DNA from: Streptomyces sp. SA15 | Lineage (GTDB): Bacteria > Actinomycetota > Actinomycetes > Streptomycetales > Streptomycetaceae | Assembly: GCF_002291145.1 (NCBI RefSeq) | Contig: NZ_NTGE01000009.1 | Span: forward strand, 1 to 64,000 | Direction: 5' to 3' | Length of the DNA: 64,000 nt | In this document: piece after piece, positions 1-8,498 of the stretch | Position numbering within the stretch: position 1 is the stretch's first letter | Layout: every line of letters begins with the position of its first letter | Translations under genes and position numbers: made by a program | Notes under the pieces: generated by a model | What the model was told of the DNA's origin: nothing | The model's database searches: none | The model's input: only the letters and a program-made list of their open reading frames with translations

Positions 1-888
1 CCGACGATCGCCCAGGGCGCGCCCGCCGCGGGAGTCGGCATCACCCCGCCCGGCACCACCCCGCCCGGCTCCCCGCCGCCGGCTCCCGCCGCGCCGACAA
101 GCCCGCACATGTTCACGCCCCCCGGCGCGGGCCCTCAGACGTTCACGCCCCCGGGCGCCCCCGCCGCCTTCCCCGGTCAGGGACAGCCGCCCTTCCCAGG
201 CGCCACGGCGATCGCGCCCGTGCCGCCCGAGGCGAACGTACGCGTCGTCCTGACGAAGTACGCGGAAGCCCCCGTAGGGGACCGTTGGACCGAGCAGAAC
301 CCGCAGCTCGTGCGGGCCACGCTCACCAAGGGCGCCTCCATCCTCGCCAAGCAGGGCAGCATGGTCGCCTACCAGGGCGACATCGACTTCGCCCACAAGG
401 GTTCCGGCCTGCTCGGCAAGCTCACCGGTGCGCTCACCGGCCAGGGCATGTCCCTGATGCGCTGCTCAGGGGAGGGCGAGGTCTTCCTCGCCGATGAGGC
501 CAGCCGGGTGTTCGTCATCCGCCTCCAGGGGGAGCAGCTCTACACCAGCGCCCAGGGTGTGCTCGCCTTCGACGAGTCCCTGGACACCGAGATCCGCCGC
601 ATCGAGGGCGCGGGGCTGCCCGGCGGAGGCCTGTTCAGCATGCTCTTCTCCGGCACGGGAGCGGTCGCCGTGAAGACACGCGGCGTGCCGGTCGTCATCC
701 CCGTGGGCCCGGCCACCTACGTCGACGGCAACGCCGTCATCGCCTGGTCCGCCGGTGCGCAGGCCGTCACCACGACCGCGCTGAGGCTGCGCCGGTCCGG
801 ATACTCCCGGCAGGCCTCCGAGGCCGTGAACCTCCAGTTCCGGGGCGCCCCCGGCAACTTCGTCGTCGTACAGCCCTTCGAGGTGTGA
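1..888 (+). CDS. AIM24-family protein, 5' end outside window
   Basis: The reading frame is open from base 1 and passes without a stop through the ATG at 109, so the true start lies upstream and this is a partial gene. The first ~70 visible residues are a Pro/Gly/Ala-rich linker (repeats such as FTPPGA). The rest is a beta-rich AIM24-type domain (VRVVLTKYAE near its start, FVVVQPFEV at the C-terminus). The following gene starts at or just after its stop (GTGA overlap at 885-888), so the three AIM24 genes probably form one operon. Long Streptomyces AIM24 proteins with such linkers can carry a TerD domain in front; that part cannot be seen here. The biochemical role of bacterial AIM24 proteins is not established. 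Confidence 0.8.
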   Translation, partial: PTIAQGAPAAGVGITPPGTTPPGSPPPAPAAPTSPHMFTPPGAGPQTFTPPGAPAAFPGQGQPPFPGATAIAPVPPEANVRVVLTKYAEAPVGDRWTEQNPQLVRATLTKGASILAKQGSMVAYQGDIDFAHKGSGLLGKLTGALTGQGMSLMRCSGEGEVFLADEASRVFVIRLQGEQLYTSAQGVLAFDESLDTEIRRIEGAGLPGGGLFSMLFSGTGAVAVKTRGVPVVIPVGPATYVDGNAVIAWSAGAQAVTTTALRLRRSGYSRQASEAVNLQFRGAPGNFVVVQPFEV

Positions 889-1571
889 GGCCCATGGACT
901 CCCAGACTCTGAGTGCGCACCGCGCCGCTGCGACCGGCGTCCGCATGAGTGTGCACAGCTCCAAGACGCTCAAGGTCACCATGGCCACCGGGCACGACCT
1001 GCTGGCCAAGGCCGGCTCGATGATCGCCTACGAGGGCTATGTGCAGTTCGACGCGCCGCCCGGCAGCCTCCGCCGTACGGCGGAGGCGATGGTCACCGGC
1101 GAGGGCGGCAGGCTGATGCTCTGCCGCGGTGACGGCGACCTCTACCTCGCCGACTACGGCGGCGACATCATCGTCCTGCACCTGGGCGGCGAGGCCCTCT
1201 CGGTCAACGGCGCCACGCTGCTGGCCTGCGACGCCTCGCTCGAGCTGACCATCGAACCGGTCAAGGGGCTCGCCAAGCTGTCCGGCTCGGGCCTGACCAA
1301 CCTCGTCGTACGGGGCACGGGCTGGGTCGCGCTGGTCAGCCGGGGCGTTCCCATGGCCCTGGACTGCGCCGAACGGGAGACGTACGTCGACCCGGACGCG
1401 CTCATCGCCTGGACGACCGGCATGGACATGAAGGCCCGCCGCACCGTCAAGGCGAGCGCCCTCATCGGCCGGGGCAGCGGCGAGGCCTTCCAGATCGGCT
1501 TCAAGGGGCAGGGCTTCGTGGTCGTCCAGCCGAGCGAGGACACCGGCGACCGATTCAAGATCCGGGGCTGA
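885..1571 (+). CDS. AIM24-family protein (second of three)
   Basis: About 228 residues, almost entirely one AIM24 domain (LAKAGSMIAYEGYVQF near residue 40, FVVVQPSED near the end), without the linker of the upstream gene. The GTG at 885 overlaps the upstream stop by GTGA, suggesting translational coupling; the ATG at 894, ten bases after GAGG, is an equally reasonable start. No signal peptide or membrane segment is visible. It lies in a tight same-strand run with genes ending at 888 and starting at 1591. The family is named after a mitochondrial protein; function in Streptomyces is unknown. Confidence 0.82.
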   Translation: MRPMDSQTLSAHRAAATGVRMSVHSSKTLKVTMATGHDLLAKAGSMIAYEGYVQFDAPPGSLRRTAEAMVTGEGGRLMLCRGDGDLYLADYGGDIIVLHLGGEALSVNGATLLACDASLELTIEPVKGLAKLSGSGLTNLVVRGTGWVALVSRGVPMALDCAERETYVDPDALIAWTTGMDMKARRTVKASALIGRGSGEAFQIGFKGQGFVVVQPSEDTGDRFKIRG

Positions 1572-1590
1572 GAGGAGCACCAGGCACATC

Positions 1591-2343
1591 ATGCACAGCA
1601 CACTCTTCGCACACGTCCCGGTGGAGTCCACCGGCCGGTACACCCTGCAGAACCCGCAGCTCCTCAAGACGGACGTCACCCAGGGCAGCAGCGCCGTGCT
1701 CGCGCGGCAGGGCGCCATGGTGGCCTTCGAGGGGCATGTGGAGTTCGACAGCCAGTACCGCAACCGCAGCTGGCGCAACGTCGAACGGATGACCGGCGAG
1801 CGCCTGGAACTCATGCGCTGCAAGGGCAACGGCACCGTCTACCTCGCCAACCTCGCCCAGCACCTGCACATCATGGAGGTCGGCCGCGGCATCACCGTCG
1901 ACAGCTCGTACGTGCTCGCCTTCGACGGCTCCCTCGGAGTCGGCATCGTCGCGGTCGACAGCGCGGTGGAGGTGGCCTCGGCGGGTGCCTACAACCTGGA
2001 GTTGTCCGGCTCCGGGCAGGTCGTCCTCATGACCTCGGGCGAGCCGCTGGTGCTGGAAGTGACCCCGGAGAAGAACATCTGCTGCGACGCGGACGCGGTG
2101 GTCGCCTGGTCCACGTCCCTGCGCACTCAGCTACAGGCCCCCACCTCCACGTCCGCCGTGTGGCGCCGCAGGGGCTCCACCGGCGAGGGCTGGGAGATGC
2201 AGTTCTCCGGGACGGGCCACGTCCTGGTGCAGCCCAGTGAGCTGCTGCCGCCGCAGCATCTGCGCACATCGGGGGTGCTCGGCCAGTTCGGCATGGGCAG
2301 CGGCGGCCTGCGCGGGAACTCCCTCGGGGGCAGCAACAGCTGA
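1591..2343 (+). CDS. AIM24-family protein (third of three)
   Basis: A 250-residue AIM24-domain protein. ARQGAMVAFEGHVEF near residue 40 aligns by eye with the same region of its two upstream neighbours, and the domain ends in HVLVQPSE. A short Gly/Ser-rich tail (GMGSGGLRGNSLGGSNS) follows. AGAGGAG precedes the ATG. The 19-bp gap to the previous gene and the strong terminator just downstream make it the last gene of the cluster. The three paralogues differ mostly at their ends, which suggests related beta-rich subunits; assembly into a hetero-oligomer is inference only. Confidence 0.83.
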   Translation: MHSTLFAHVPVESTGRYTLQNPQLLKTDVTQGSSAVLARQGAMVAFEGHVEFDSQYRNRSWRNVERMTGERLELMRCKGNGTVYLANLAQHLHIMEVGRGITVDSSYVLAFDGSLGVGIVAVDSAVEVASAGAYNLELSGSGQVVLMTSGEPLVLEVTPEKNICCDADAVVAWSTSLRTQLQAPTSTSAVWRRRGSTGEGWEMQFSGTGHVLVQPSELLPPQHLRTSGVLGQFGMGSGGLRGNSLGGSNS

Positions 2344-2360
2344 CCGTTCGGGAGGGTCCA

Positions 2361-2414
2361 GAAGGCATGCGTAAGGGGCGACCGCAATGGCGGCCGCCCC
2401 TTACGCATGCCTTC
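2361..2414. terminator. Perfect 20-bp stem bidirectional terminator
   Basis: The 20-base arm at 2361-2380 is exactly complementary to 2395-2414, with a 14-base loop. It sits between the convergent AIM24 and NUDIX genes and its right arm overlaps the last two bases of the NUDIX stop codon. It could terminate transcription from both sides. Confidence 0.9.
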
Positions 2415-2928
2415 AGAACCTCACGCGCGTCGCTTCCACCAGTCGTACGACAGACTCGTCCGCTACGCCCGCGACCTCGTCGTAGGCGAACCAGCGCAGG
2501 TCCAGGGACTCGTCGCTGATCGCCTCGACGGCCCCGGCCGGAGCCAGCGCCGCGTACTGGACATCGAGGTGCCAGGCGCAGGGCGTGTGATGCCGGTCCA
2601 GGCGCACCGGACCGCCGGGCAGCAGGCTCAGTCCCGCGATGCCCGACTCCTCGGTCCCCTCACGCAGGGCGGCGGCCGACAGCGTGTCGTCGCCCGGCTC
2701 GCAGTGGCCGCCCATCTGCAGCCACATCCGCAGCTTCCTGTGCAGGGTCAGCAGCACCCGGCCGCGCTCGGCGTCGATCACCAGGGCGCTCGCCGTGATG
2801 TGCCCGTCCGTGCAGGCCTTCCACATGCCGTCCGGGTGCGCCGCGAGGTGGTCCAGGTAGACCTGGCGCAGCTCTCCTAGGTCCTCGTGATTCTTCAGGA
2901 CGAGGACCGTGTCGTCGTACAGGCTCAC
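2413..2928 (-). CDS. NUDIX hydrolase
   Basis: 171 residues. The NUDIX box is visible as GGHCEPGDD...LREGTEESGI, matching the GX5EX7REUXEEXGU pattern, so it should hydrolyse a nucleoside diphosphate linked to another group; the substrate cannot be told. The GTG start at 2928 overlaps the stop of the upstream zincin-like gene by GTGA, so translation is probably coupled. Its final codons run into the shared terminator. Confidence 0.9.
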   Translation of the reverse strand: MSLYDDTVLVLKNHEDLGELRQVYLDHLAAHPDGMWKACTDGHITASALVIDAERGRVLLTLHRKLRMWLQMGGHCEPGDDTLSAAALREGTEESGIAGLSLLPGGPVRLDRHHTPCAWHLDVQYAALAPAGAVEAISDESLDLRWFAYDEVAGVADESVVRLVEATRVRF

Positions 2929-4403
2929 TCGGTGTCGTCGCCCTTGTCCGCGTCCTTGGGGTCCTTGTGGCCCTTGGGATCCTTGGCGCCGTCGTCCTTC
3001 TTCCTGAGGTCGGGCTTGTCCGCCGCCTCGCCGAGCATCTTGTCCAACTCGGAGAAGTCCAGCTGCTCGCGGTGCACGAAGCCGTCCGGGTCGTCCAGGT
3101 CGGACGCCGTGGGCAGCATGTCCGGGTGGGCCCACAGGGCGTCCCGGCCATCGACACCGCGCGCGTCCGTGAGGGAGGCCCACAGACGGGAGGCGTCGCG
3201 CAGGCGGCGCGGGCGCAGCTCCAGCCCGATCAGCGTGGCGAACGTCTGCTCGGCCGGGCCGCCCGAGGCGCGGCGGCGGCGCAGGGTCTCGCGCAGCGCG
3301 TCGGCCGACGACAGGCGCGGCTTCGCGGCCGCGTGGACCACCGCGTCCACCCAGCCCTCCACGAGCGCAAGAGCCGTCTCCAGACGGGCCAGGGCCGCCT
3401 TCTGCTCTGGCGTGTCCTCCGGCTGGAACATGCCCTGCTGGAGGGCGTCCTGCAGCTGCTCCGGGTTCTGCGGGTCGAACTGGCCGACCACGTCCTCCAG
3501 CTTGGCCGTGTCGACCTTGATCCCGCGCGCGTAGCCGTCGACCGCGCCGAACAGGTGGGAGCGCAGCCACGGCACGTGCGCGAACAGGCGCTGGTGGGCG
3601 GCCTCGCGCAGGGCGAGATACAGCCGCACCTCCTCCTTCGGCACGCCGAGGTCCTTGCCGAACGCCTCGATGTTCACCGGCAACAGCGCGGCCCGGCCGG
3701 CCGGGCCGAGCGGCAGGCCGATGTCGGTGGAGCCGAAGACCTCGCCCGCGAGCACGCCGACGGCCTGACCGATCTGCGTGCCGAACATGGCGCCGCCCAT
3801 CGAGCGCATCATGCCGATCAGCGGGCCGGCCATGGCCTGCATCTCCTCCGGCAGGACATCGCCCATGGCGGTGCCGACGCGCTCGGCGACCGGGTCGACG
3901 AGCTCCTTCCACGCGGGCAGAGTCGCCTCGACCCACTCCGCGCGGGACCAGGCCACGGAGGAGGCCGCGCCGGACGGCAGGGACGTCGCGTCGTCCAGCC
4001 ACAGGTCGGCCAGGCGGACGGACTCCTCGACCGAGCTGCGCTCGGCGGGGCCGACGCTCGCGTCCTTGGTGCCGTCCGCGGTGCCCTGGGAGACGGTCTG
4101 GCGGGCGATCTGCTTGGCCATGTCCCAGTTCACCGGGCCGCCCTCGTACGAGAGCATCTGGCCCAGCTGCTGGAAGGCGGCGCCCAGGTCGGTGGGGTTC
4201 AGCGAACCGAACATGGCAGCGAGCGGATTGTCGGCACCTGGACTGCCCGGGCCACCGAAGCCACCGGCTCCGGGCAGCCCGCCGAAACCGAACGGGTTGG
4301 CCGGGCCCTGACCACCACCGCTCTCCTGGTCCTTCTTCTTGCCCTCGTCGCCGTCGTCCGGCTCCTCCGGCGGAAGGCCGAATCCGAATGGGGTGTCACT
4401 CAC
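2925..4403 (-). CDS. Zinc-dependent metalloprotease-like protein (zincin_2/DUF2342)
   Basis: 492 residues from the GTG at 4403, which has GAGGAAT a few bases upstream. The N-terminal ~60 residues are disordered (Gly/Pro/Asp/Lys-rich), as is the Lys/Asp-rich tail. The core resembles the actinobacterial zincin_2 family, with IARQTVSQG near residue 120 and the helix LALREAAHQRLFAHVPW as candidate metal-binding region. Members are annotated as putative metalloproteases or F420-associated proteins, but activity is unproven. It overlaps the downstream NUDIX gene and is therefore likely in the same transcript. Confidence 0.8.
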   Translation of the reverse strand: MSDTPFGFGLPPEEPDDGDEGKKKDQESGGGQGPANPFGFGGLPGAGGFGGPGSPGADNPLAAMFGSLNPTDLGAAFQQLGQMLSYEGGPVNWDMAKQIARQTVSQGTADGTKDASVGPAERSSVEESVRLADLWLDDATSLPSGAASSVAWSRAEWVEATLPAWKELVDPVAERVGTAMGDVLPEEMQAMAGPLIGMMRSMGGAMFGTQIGQAVGVLAGEVFGSTDIGLPLGPAGRAALLPVNIEAFGKDLGVPKEEVRLYLALREAAHQRLFAHVPWLRSHLFGAVDGYARGIKVDTAKLEDVVGQFDPQNPEQLQDALQQGMFQPEDTPEQKAALARLETALALVEGWVDAVVHAAAKPRLSSADALRETLRRRRASGGPAEQTFATLIGLELRPRRLRDASRLWASLTDARGVDGRDALWAHPDMLPTASDLDDPDGFVHREQLDFSELDKMLGEAADKPDLRKKDDGAKDPKGHKDPKDADKGDDTE

Positions 4404-4543
4404 GGGATTCCTCGGCTGGTAAGGCCGCCGGTAGTCTCCGACGGCGCGACTGCCCGATAACACCACCCAGCGTAGACACCATGGGCGGTTCGGGCCTCGG
4501 TGCTTCGCCGACTCTTGGCCTGCGGCAGGATGGATGCCACCTG

Positions 4544-4570
4544 GTACGTACGCGTCACTCGCGTACGTAC
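4544..4570. promoter_or_regulatory. Perfect 11-bp inverted repeat, candidate operator
   Basis: GTACGTACGCG, five bases, then CGCGTACGTAC: a perfect dyad 25 bp before the GTG start of the SDR gene and in the divergent region with the zincin gene. The short spacer and location suit a dimeric repressor site. The binding protein is unknown. Confidence 0.5.
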
Positions 4571-4595
4571 TGAAGACAACCGCTGGAGACGCCCG

Positions 4596-5708
4596 GTGAG
4601 TTCCCCAGATCCGCAGGTTCGCGCAGCGCGAAACCAGTCAACCAGTCCCGCCGCCCGAGGGCCCGTCGTCGCCGTCACCGGCGCCGCGTCCGGCATCGGC
4701 GCGCTGCTCACCGAGCGGCTTGTCGCGTCGGACGAGATCAAGCAGGTCATTGCGCTGGACGAGCGGCGCGGTGACTGTGCGGCGGCGCAGTGGCACATCC
4801 TGGATGTGCGGGATCCGGCCATCGCGGAGAAGCTGCGCGGGGCCGATGTGGTGGTCCATCTGGCGCTCGATCTGGATCTGGAGACCGATCCCGCCGCCCG
4901 TACGGCCTACAACGTACGGGGGACACAGACCGTGCTGACCGCTGCCGCCGCGGCGGGGATCCACCGGGTCGTGCTGTGCACCTCCTCGATGGTCTACGGG
5001 GCGCTGCCGGACAACGAGCTGCCGCTGTCCGAGGACGCGGAGCTGCGGGCCACGGCGGAGGCGACCGGGGTCGGGGACCTGCTGGAGATCGAGCGGCTCG
5101 CGCGGCGCGCTCCGCGGGCGCATCCGGGACTTAACGTGACCGTTGTGCGGCCCGCGGTGCTGGTGGGGGGTACCGACACCGCGCTGACCCGGTACTTCGA
5201 GTCGCCTCGGTTGCTTGTCGTCGCCGGGTCGCGGCCGGCCTGGCAGTTCTGCCATGTCGAGGATCTGTGCAGTGCTCTGGAGTACGCCGTTCTGGAGAAG
5301 GTCGACGGGGAGCTCGTCGTCGGGTGCGACGGGTGGCTGGAGCAGGAGGAGGTCGAGGAGCTGAGCGGGATCCGGCGGATGGAGCTGCCGTCCGCTGTCG
5401 CCCTGGGGGCGGCGGCTCGGCTGCACCGGATCGGGCTCACGCCGTCTCCCGCGGGGGATCTGGCTTACACGATGTACCCGTGGGTCGTGAGTGGGAGCCG
5501 GCTGCATGACGCGGGGTGGCGGCCGCAGTGGACCAATGAAGAGGTGCTGGCGGAGCTGCTGGAGGAGGTTTCCGGGAGGCATACGGTGGCCGGGCGGCGG
5601 CTTGGCCGGAAGGACGCGACCGCGGCGGGGGCTGCGGGTGCGACGGTGGCTCTGCTGGGTGCGGCGGCTGTGGTGCGGCGGGCTCGCAAGGCCCGGCGGC
5701 GGATCTGA
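4596..5708 (+). CDS. SDR-family NAD(P)-dependent epimerase/dehydratase-like protein
   Basis: 370 residues from the GTG at 4596, chosen for the GGAG eight bases upstream. The N-terminal Rossmann glycine motif TGAASGIG lies near residue 30, followed by an acidic loop (LDERRGD) and the extended-SDR strand CTSSMVYG. A YxxxK catalytic pair is not obvious after SMVYG, so it may be an atypical SDR. The C-terminus is Ala-rich and ends in a basic stretch (RRARKARRRI) after a hydrophobic segment, which could tether it to the membrane. Substrate unknown. Confidence 0.78.
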   Translation: MSSPDPQVRAARNQSTSPAARGPVVAVTGAASGIGALLTERLVASDEIKQVIALDERRGDCAAAQWHILDVRDPAIAEKLRGADVVVHLALDLDLETDPAARTAYNVRGTQTVLTAAAAAGIHRVVLCTSSMVYGALPDNELPLSEDAELRATAEATGVGDLLEIERLARRAPRAHPGLNVTVVRPAVLVGGTDTALTRYFESPRLLVVAGSRPAWQFCHVEDLCSALEYAVLEKVDGELVVGCDGWLEQEEVEELSGIRRMELPSAVALGAAARLHRIGLTPSPAGDLAYTMYPWVVSGSRLHDAGWRPQWTNEEVLAELLEEVSGRHTVAGRRLGRKDATAAGAAGATVALLGAAAVVRRARKARRRI

Positions 5709-5815
5709 GGGGGTAGGCGGTGACGCCGTCCTGTAGGAGCCTCCGAACGGCCACGCGCGTGTGCCGGGTGACATCGGTATTTCCCGTGCTCCCCGGCTTG
5801 CGGCACGATGGGGGC

Positions 5816-6277
5816 ATGGCATCCATCAGTGATCATCCCGGCGAGCAGGCCGCACAAGACCCCATCAAGCTTCTCGCCATCCGGGAGACGGCCCTCTCCT
5901 TGGACGAGGTCTTCCGGGCCGTCGGGGACGATGCCGCAGGGGGGACCGCGTTGTTCGTCGGGACCGTGCGGAATCACGACGGGGGTGCCGATGTCGACGA
6001 GCTCGGGTATTCGTGTCATCCCAGTGCCGAGGCCGAGATGCGGCGGATCGCCGAGAAGGTCGTCGCGGAGTATCCGGTGCGGGCGCTCGCCGCGGTGCAT
6101 CGGGTCGGTGACCTCAGGGTCGGGGATCTCGCCGTCGTCGTCGCCGTTTCCTGTCCCCACCGTGGGGAGGCCTTCGAGGCCTGTCGGAAGCTGATCGACG
6201 ACCTCAAGCACGAGGTGCCCATCTGGAAGCACCAGAAGTTCTCCGACGGCACCGAGGAGTGGGTCGGCGCATGCTGA
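5816..6277 (+). CDS. moaE: Molybdopterin synthase catalytic subunit MoaE
   Basis: 153 residues. MoaE transfers sulfur from MoaD thiocarboxylate onto precursor Z to make molybdopterin. Family signatures visible are GGTALFVGTVRNHD, the central YSCHPSAEAEM, SCPHRGEAFEACRKLIDDLK and the C-terminal VPIWKHQKFSDG containing catalytic lysines. The ATG at 5816 was chosen because upstream sequence has no MoaE similarity. No moaD lies beside it, so the partner must be elsewhere. Confidence 0.93.
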   Translation: MASISDHPGEQAAQDPIKLLAIRETALSLDEVFRAVGDDAAGGTALFVGTVRNHDGGADVDELGYSCHPSAEAEMRRIAEKVVAEYPVRALAAVHRVGDLRVGDLAVVVAVSCPHRGEAFEACRKLIDDLKHEVPIWKHQKFSDGTEEWVGAC

Positions 6278-6436
6278 CTCCCTGGGTGTGACCTGCTGAC
6301 TTCTTCGGTGCGCCTGCCGAACCCTTGCTCACCCCTCCGGTTGCGTAACCCCACCCCCGGCGTGAGCGTTGTCAGTGCAGATGACTAATCTGCTGATCAG
6401 TCAGTTGCGGTGGCTCAGGTGGGGTTGGAGGTCGGC

Positions 6437-6601
6437 ATGGGGGCGCTCGTCTGGTTGCTGATTCCGCTTTTGGCTGCGGTCGGCGGCGGCTTGTGGGGCA
6501 GTTGGGCCAACCGGACGCGCAGGATACGAAGCGACGGCCCCGAGCTGGACGGGTATGCCCGGTTCCGCGAGGCCATGGAGAAGTCCCACACCGGCATGTG
6601 A
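6437..6601 (+). CDS. Small single-pass membrane protein
   Basis: 54 residues: one N-terminal hydrophobic helix (ALVWLLIPLLAAVGGGLWG) followed by a basic cytoplasmic tail (NRTRRIRS) and FREAMEKSHTGM. The ATG at 6437 has GGAGG five bases upstream; a GTG at 6410 would add nine residues but has no ribosome site. It lies 52 bp before the Lon-like PDZ protease on the same strand and may be co-transcribed with it. Function unknown. Confidence 0.65.
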   Translation: MGALVWLLIPLLAAVGGGLWGSWANRTRRIRSDGPELDGYARFREAMEKSHTGM

Positions 6602-6653
6602 CCGGACGCCGCCCTGACGGTGTGCTGACAGGAGCGTCCCGTACTGTCGTGGC

Positions 6654-7748
6654 ATGCCACGCCGCACCGCGACGATGCTCGCCTCCACTCTGATGCTGAT
6701 CGCACTCCTGTGCGCGGGAGTGTTCATCAACGTGCCGTATGCGGAGATGTCACCGGGCCCGACGGTGAACACTCTCGGGGACCACGACGGCGAGCCGGTG
6801 CTGCAGATTTCCGGGCGGAAGACCTATGCGGCGAGCGGTCATCTGAACATGACCACCGTGCGCGTCACCAGCGCCGACTACAAGATGAACCTTGTCGAGG
6901 CCGTGTACGGGTGGCTTGCCCATGACAACAAGGTCGTGCCGCACGACACCCTCTACCCCGACGGCAAGACCGAGGAGCAGTCCACCCAGGAGAACGCCGA
7001 GGAGTTCAGCCAGTCCCAGGAGAGCGCCAAGGTCGCCGCACTGAAGGAGCTGGACGTCCCGGTGAAGTCCTGGGTGATCGTCTCGACCGTCGTCAAGGAC
7101 TCCCCGGCCGAGGGCAAGCTGCACGCCGGTGACGTGATCAAGGCCGTCGACGGTACGACGGTGAAGGAACCGGCCGACGTCGCCGAGCTGGTGACCAAGC
7201 ACAAGCCCGGCCAGGACGTCGTCTTCACCATCGTGCCCGCGAAGGAGCAGGCCGCCGCGGAGAAGGAGAACAGGACGGCGACCAGGACCGAGGAGGTGAC
7301 CATCAGGACCGCGACGTCCGACGACGGTGGCGAGAAGCGTGCCATCGTCGGGATCTCCGCGGGGACGGATCACACGTTCCCGTTCACCATCGACATCAAG
7401 CTGGCCGATGTCGGCGGGCCGAGCGCCGGCCTGATGTTCGCGCTCGGCATCTACGACAAGCTCACCCCGGGCAGCCTAACCGGCGGCAAGTTCGTCGCCG
7501 GCACCGGCACGATCGACGACGCGGGCAAGGTCGGCCCGATCGGCGGCATCGAGATGAAGACCGTCGGCGCGCGCGAGAGGGGCGCCCAGTACTTCCTCAC
7601 GCCCGCCGCCAACTGCGCGGCCGCCGCGAGCGACACCCCCAAGGGGCTCACCCTCGTCAAGGTCGACACGATCGACGACGCCCTCGGCGCCCTGAAGGAC
7701 ATCCGCTCCGGCGACACCGCCGGCCTGCCGAAGTGCACCACCGGGTAG
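6654..7748 (+). CDS. PDZ domain and Lon-type (S16) protease-like protein, YlbL family
   Basis: 364 residues. An N-terminal signal anchor (residues 8-28) places the rest outside the membrane. A PDZ domain spans about 140-200 (VKDSPAEGKLHAGDVIKAVDG). A Lon-like S16 domain follows, with catalytic Ser257 in GGPSAGLMFAL and Lys302 in GPIGGIEMK. There is no ATPase domain, as is usual for YlbL-type proteins, so it is an ATP-independent membrane-anchored serine protease. Physiological substrates in Streptomyces are not known. Confidence 0.9.
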   Translation: MPRRTATMLASTLMLIALLCAGVFINVPYAEMSPGPTVNTLGDHDGEPVLQISGRKTYAASGHLNMTTVRVTSADYKMNLVEAVYGWLAHDNKVVPHDTLYPDGKTEEQSTQENAEEFSQSQESAKVAALKELDVPVKSWVIVSTVVKDSPAEGKLHAGDVIKAVDGTTVKEPADVAELVTKHKPGQDVVFTIVPAKEQAAAEKENRTATRTEEVTIRTATSDDGGEKRAIVGISAGTDHTFPFTIDIKLADVGGPSAGLMFALGIYDKLTPGSLTGGKFVAGTGTIDDAGKVGPIGGIEMKTVGARERGAQYFLTPAANCAAAASDTPKGLTLVKVDTIDDALGALKDIRSGDTAGLPKCTTG

Positions 7749-7804
7749 TGCCGAAGTGCACCACCGGACGAGGTGCACCGCCGGACAGTCGCGCGGACCT
7801 GCAT

Positions 7805-8347
7805 CTACTCCTCGAACGTCGCCGCCAGCGCCTCCGCCAGACCCGGCACCAGGTCGGATCCCGTGAGGACCTCCGTCGGGGAGTCCTTCTCGCGCAGCCG
7901 GAGAGCCGACTCGCGGGCGCCGTCCCGCAGTACGGCGACCGTCATACGGACCTCCTGGCGGTCCGGGTGCTCGGCCACCCACTGGGCCAGCTTCTTGTCG
8001 CTCAGCCCCTCCGGGACGGACGCCTCGGCGGACGGCGGCAGCATCAGCCGCTCCACCGTGAGCGCGCAGCCGACCACCGCGTCGGGCCAGGCGATGGTGC
8101 CGAGGAACTCGTCGAGCGGCTTGCCCGTTGGAATCTCGTCCTGCTCGATCGGGGTGAGGCCGGTGATCTTCTGCTCCTCCTCGAGGCCGAGCTGGGCCGC
8201 GAGGGCGGGTTCCTGGGATCGCAGCCGGGCGGTGTCTACGAGGGCGAAGAGGCGGGCGGGCTGGTCCCAGCCGAGGCCGGAGGCGTACTCGTCGATCTCG
8301 AGGACCGCCCGGGTCAGCGGGCTCGCCGCCATGGGAGTGTTGGACAT
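7805..8347 (-). CDS. PPA1309-family conserved actinobacterial protein
   Basis: 180 residues, soluble, acidic (MSNTPMAASPLTRAVLEIDE at the N-terminus). It resembles the conserved actinobacterial family annotated as PPA1309, which often sits beside UPF0182 and YlbL-type genes as here. No catalytic motif is evident. The ATG at 8347 begins the conserved region. The gene is convergent with the protease gene and divergent from UPF0182. Function unknown. Confidence 0.8.
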   Translation of the reverse strand: MSNTPMAASPLTRAVLEIDEYASGLGWDQPARLFALVDTARLRSQEPALAAQLGLEEEQKITGLTPIEQDEIPTGKPLDEFLGTIAWPDAVVGCALTVERLMLPPSAEASVPEGLSDKKLAQWVAEHPDRQEVRMTVAVLRDGARESALRLREKDSPTEVLTGSDLVPGLAEALAATFEE

Positions 8348-8498
8348 GGTCACAATCCTGCCTCGTTCCCGGCCCGAATCGGGAACCGAGTAAAGCGTGA
8401 GTAAGTTGCATAGATGAGGGCCTACGATCACGTGGCCCACGGACGGCCCGTGACGACGCGGGCCTGACGGACCAACAGCGAACTTCGAGGTGCGCACC

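Noticed and set aside
2967..4460. A 497-residue plus-strand frame over the zincin-like gene
   Set aside because: His/Arg/Val-rich shadow of a well-supported minus-strand gene.
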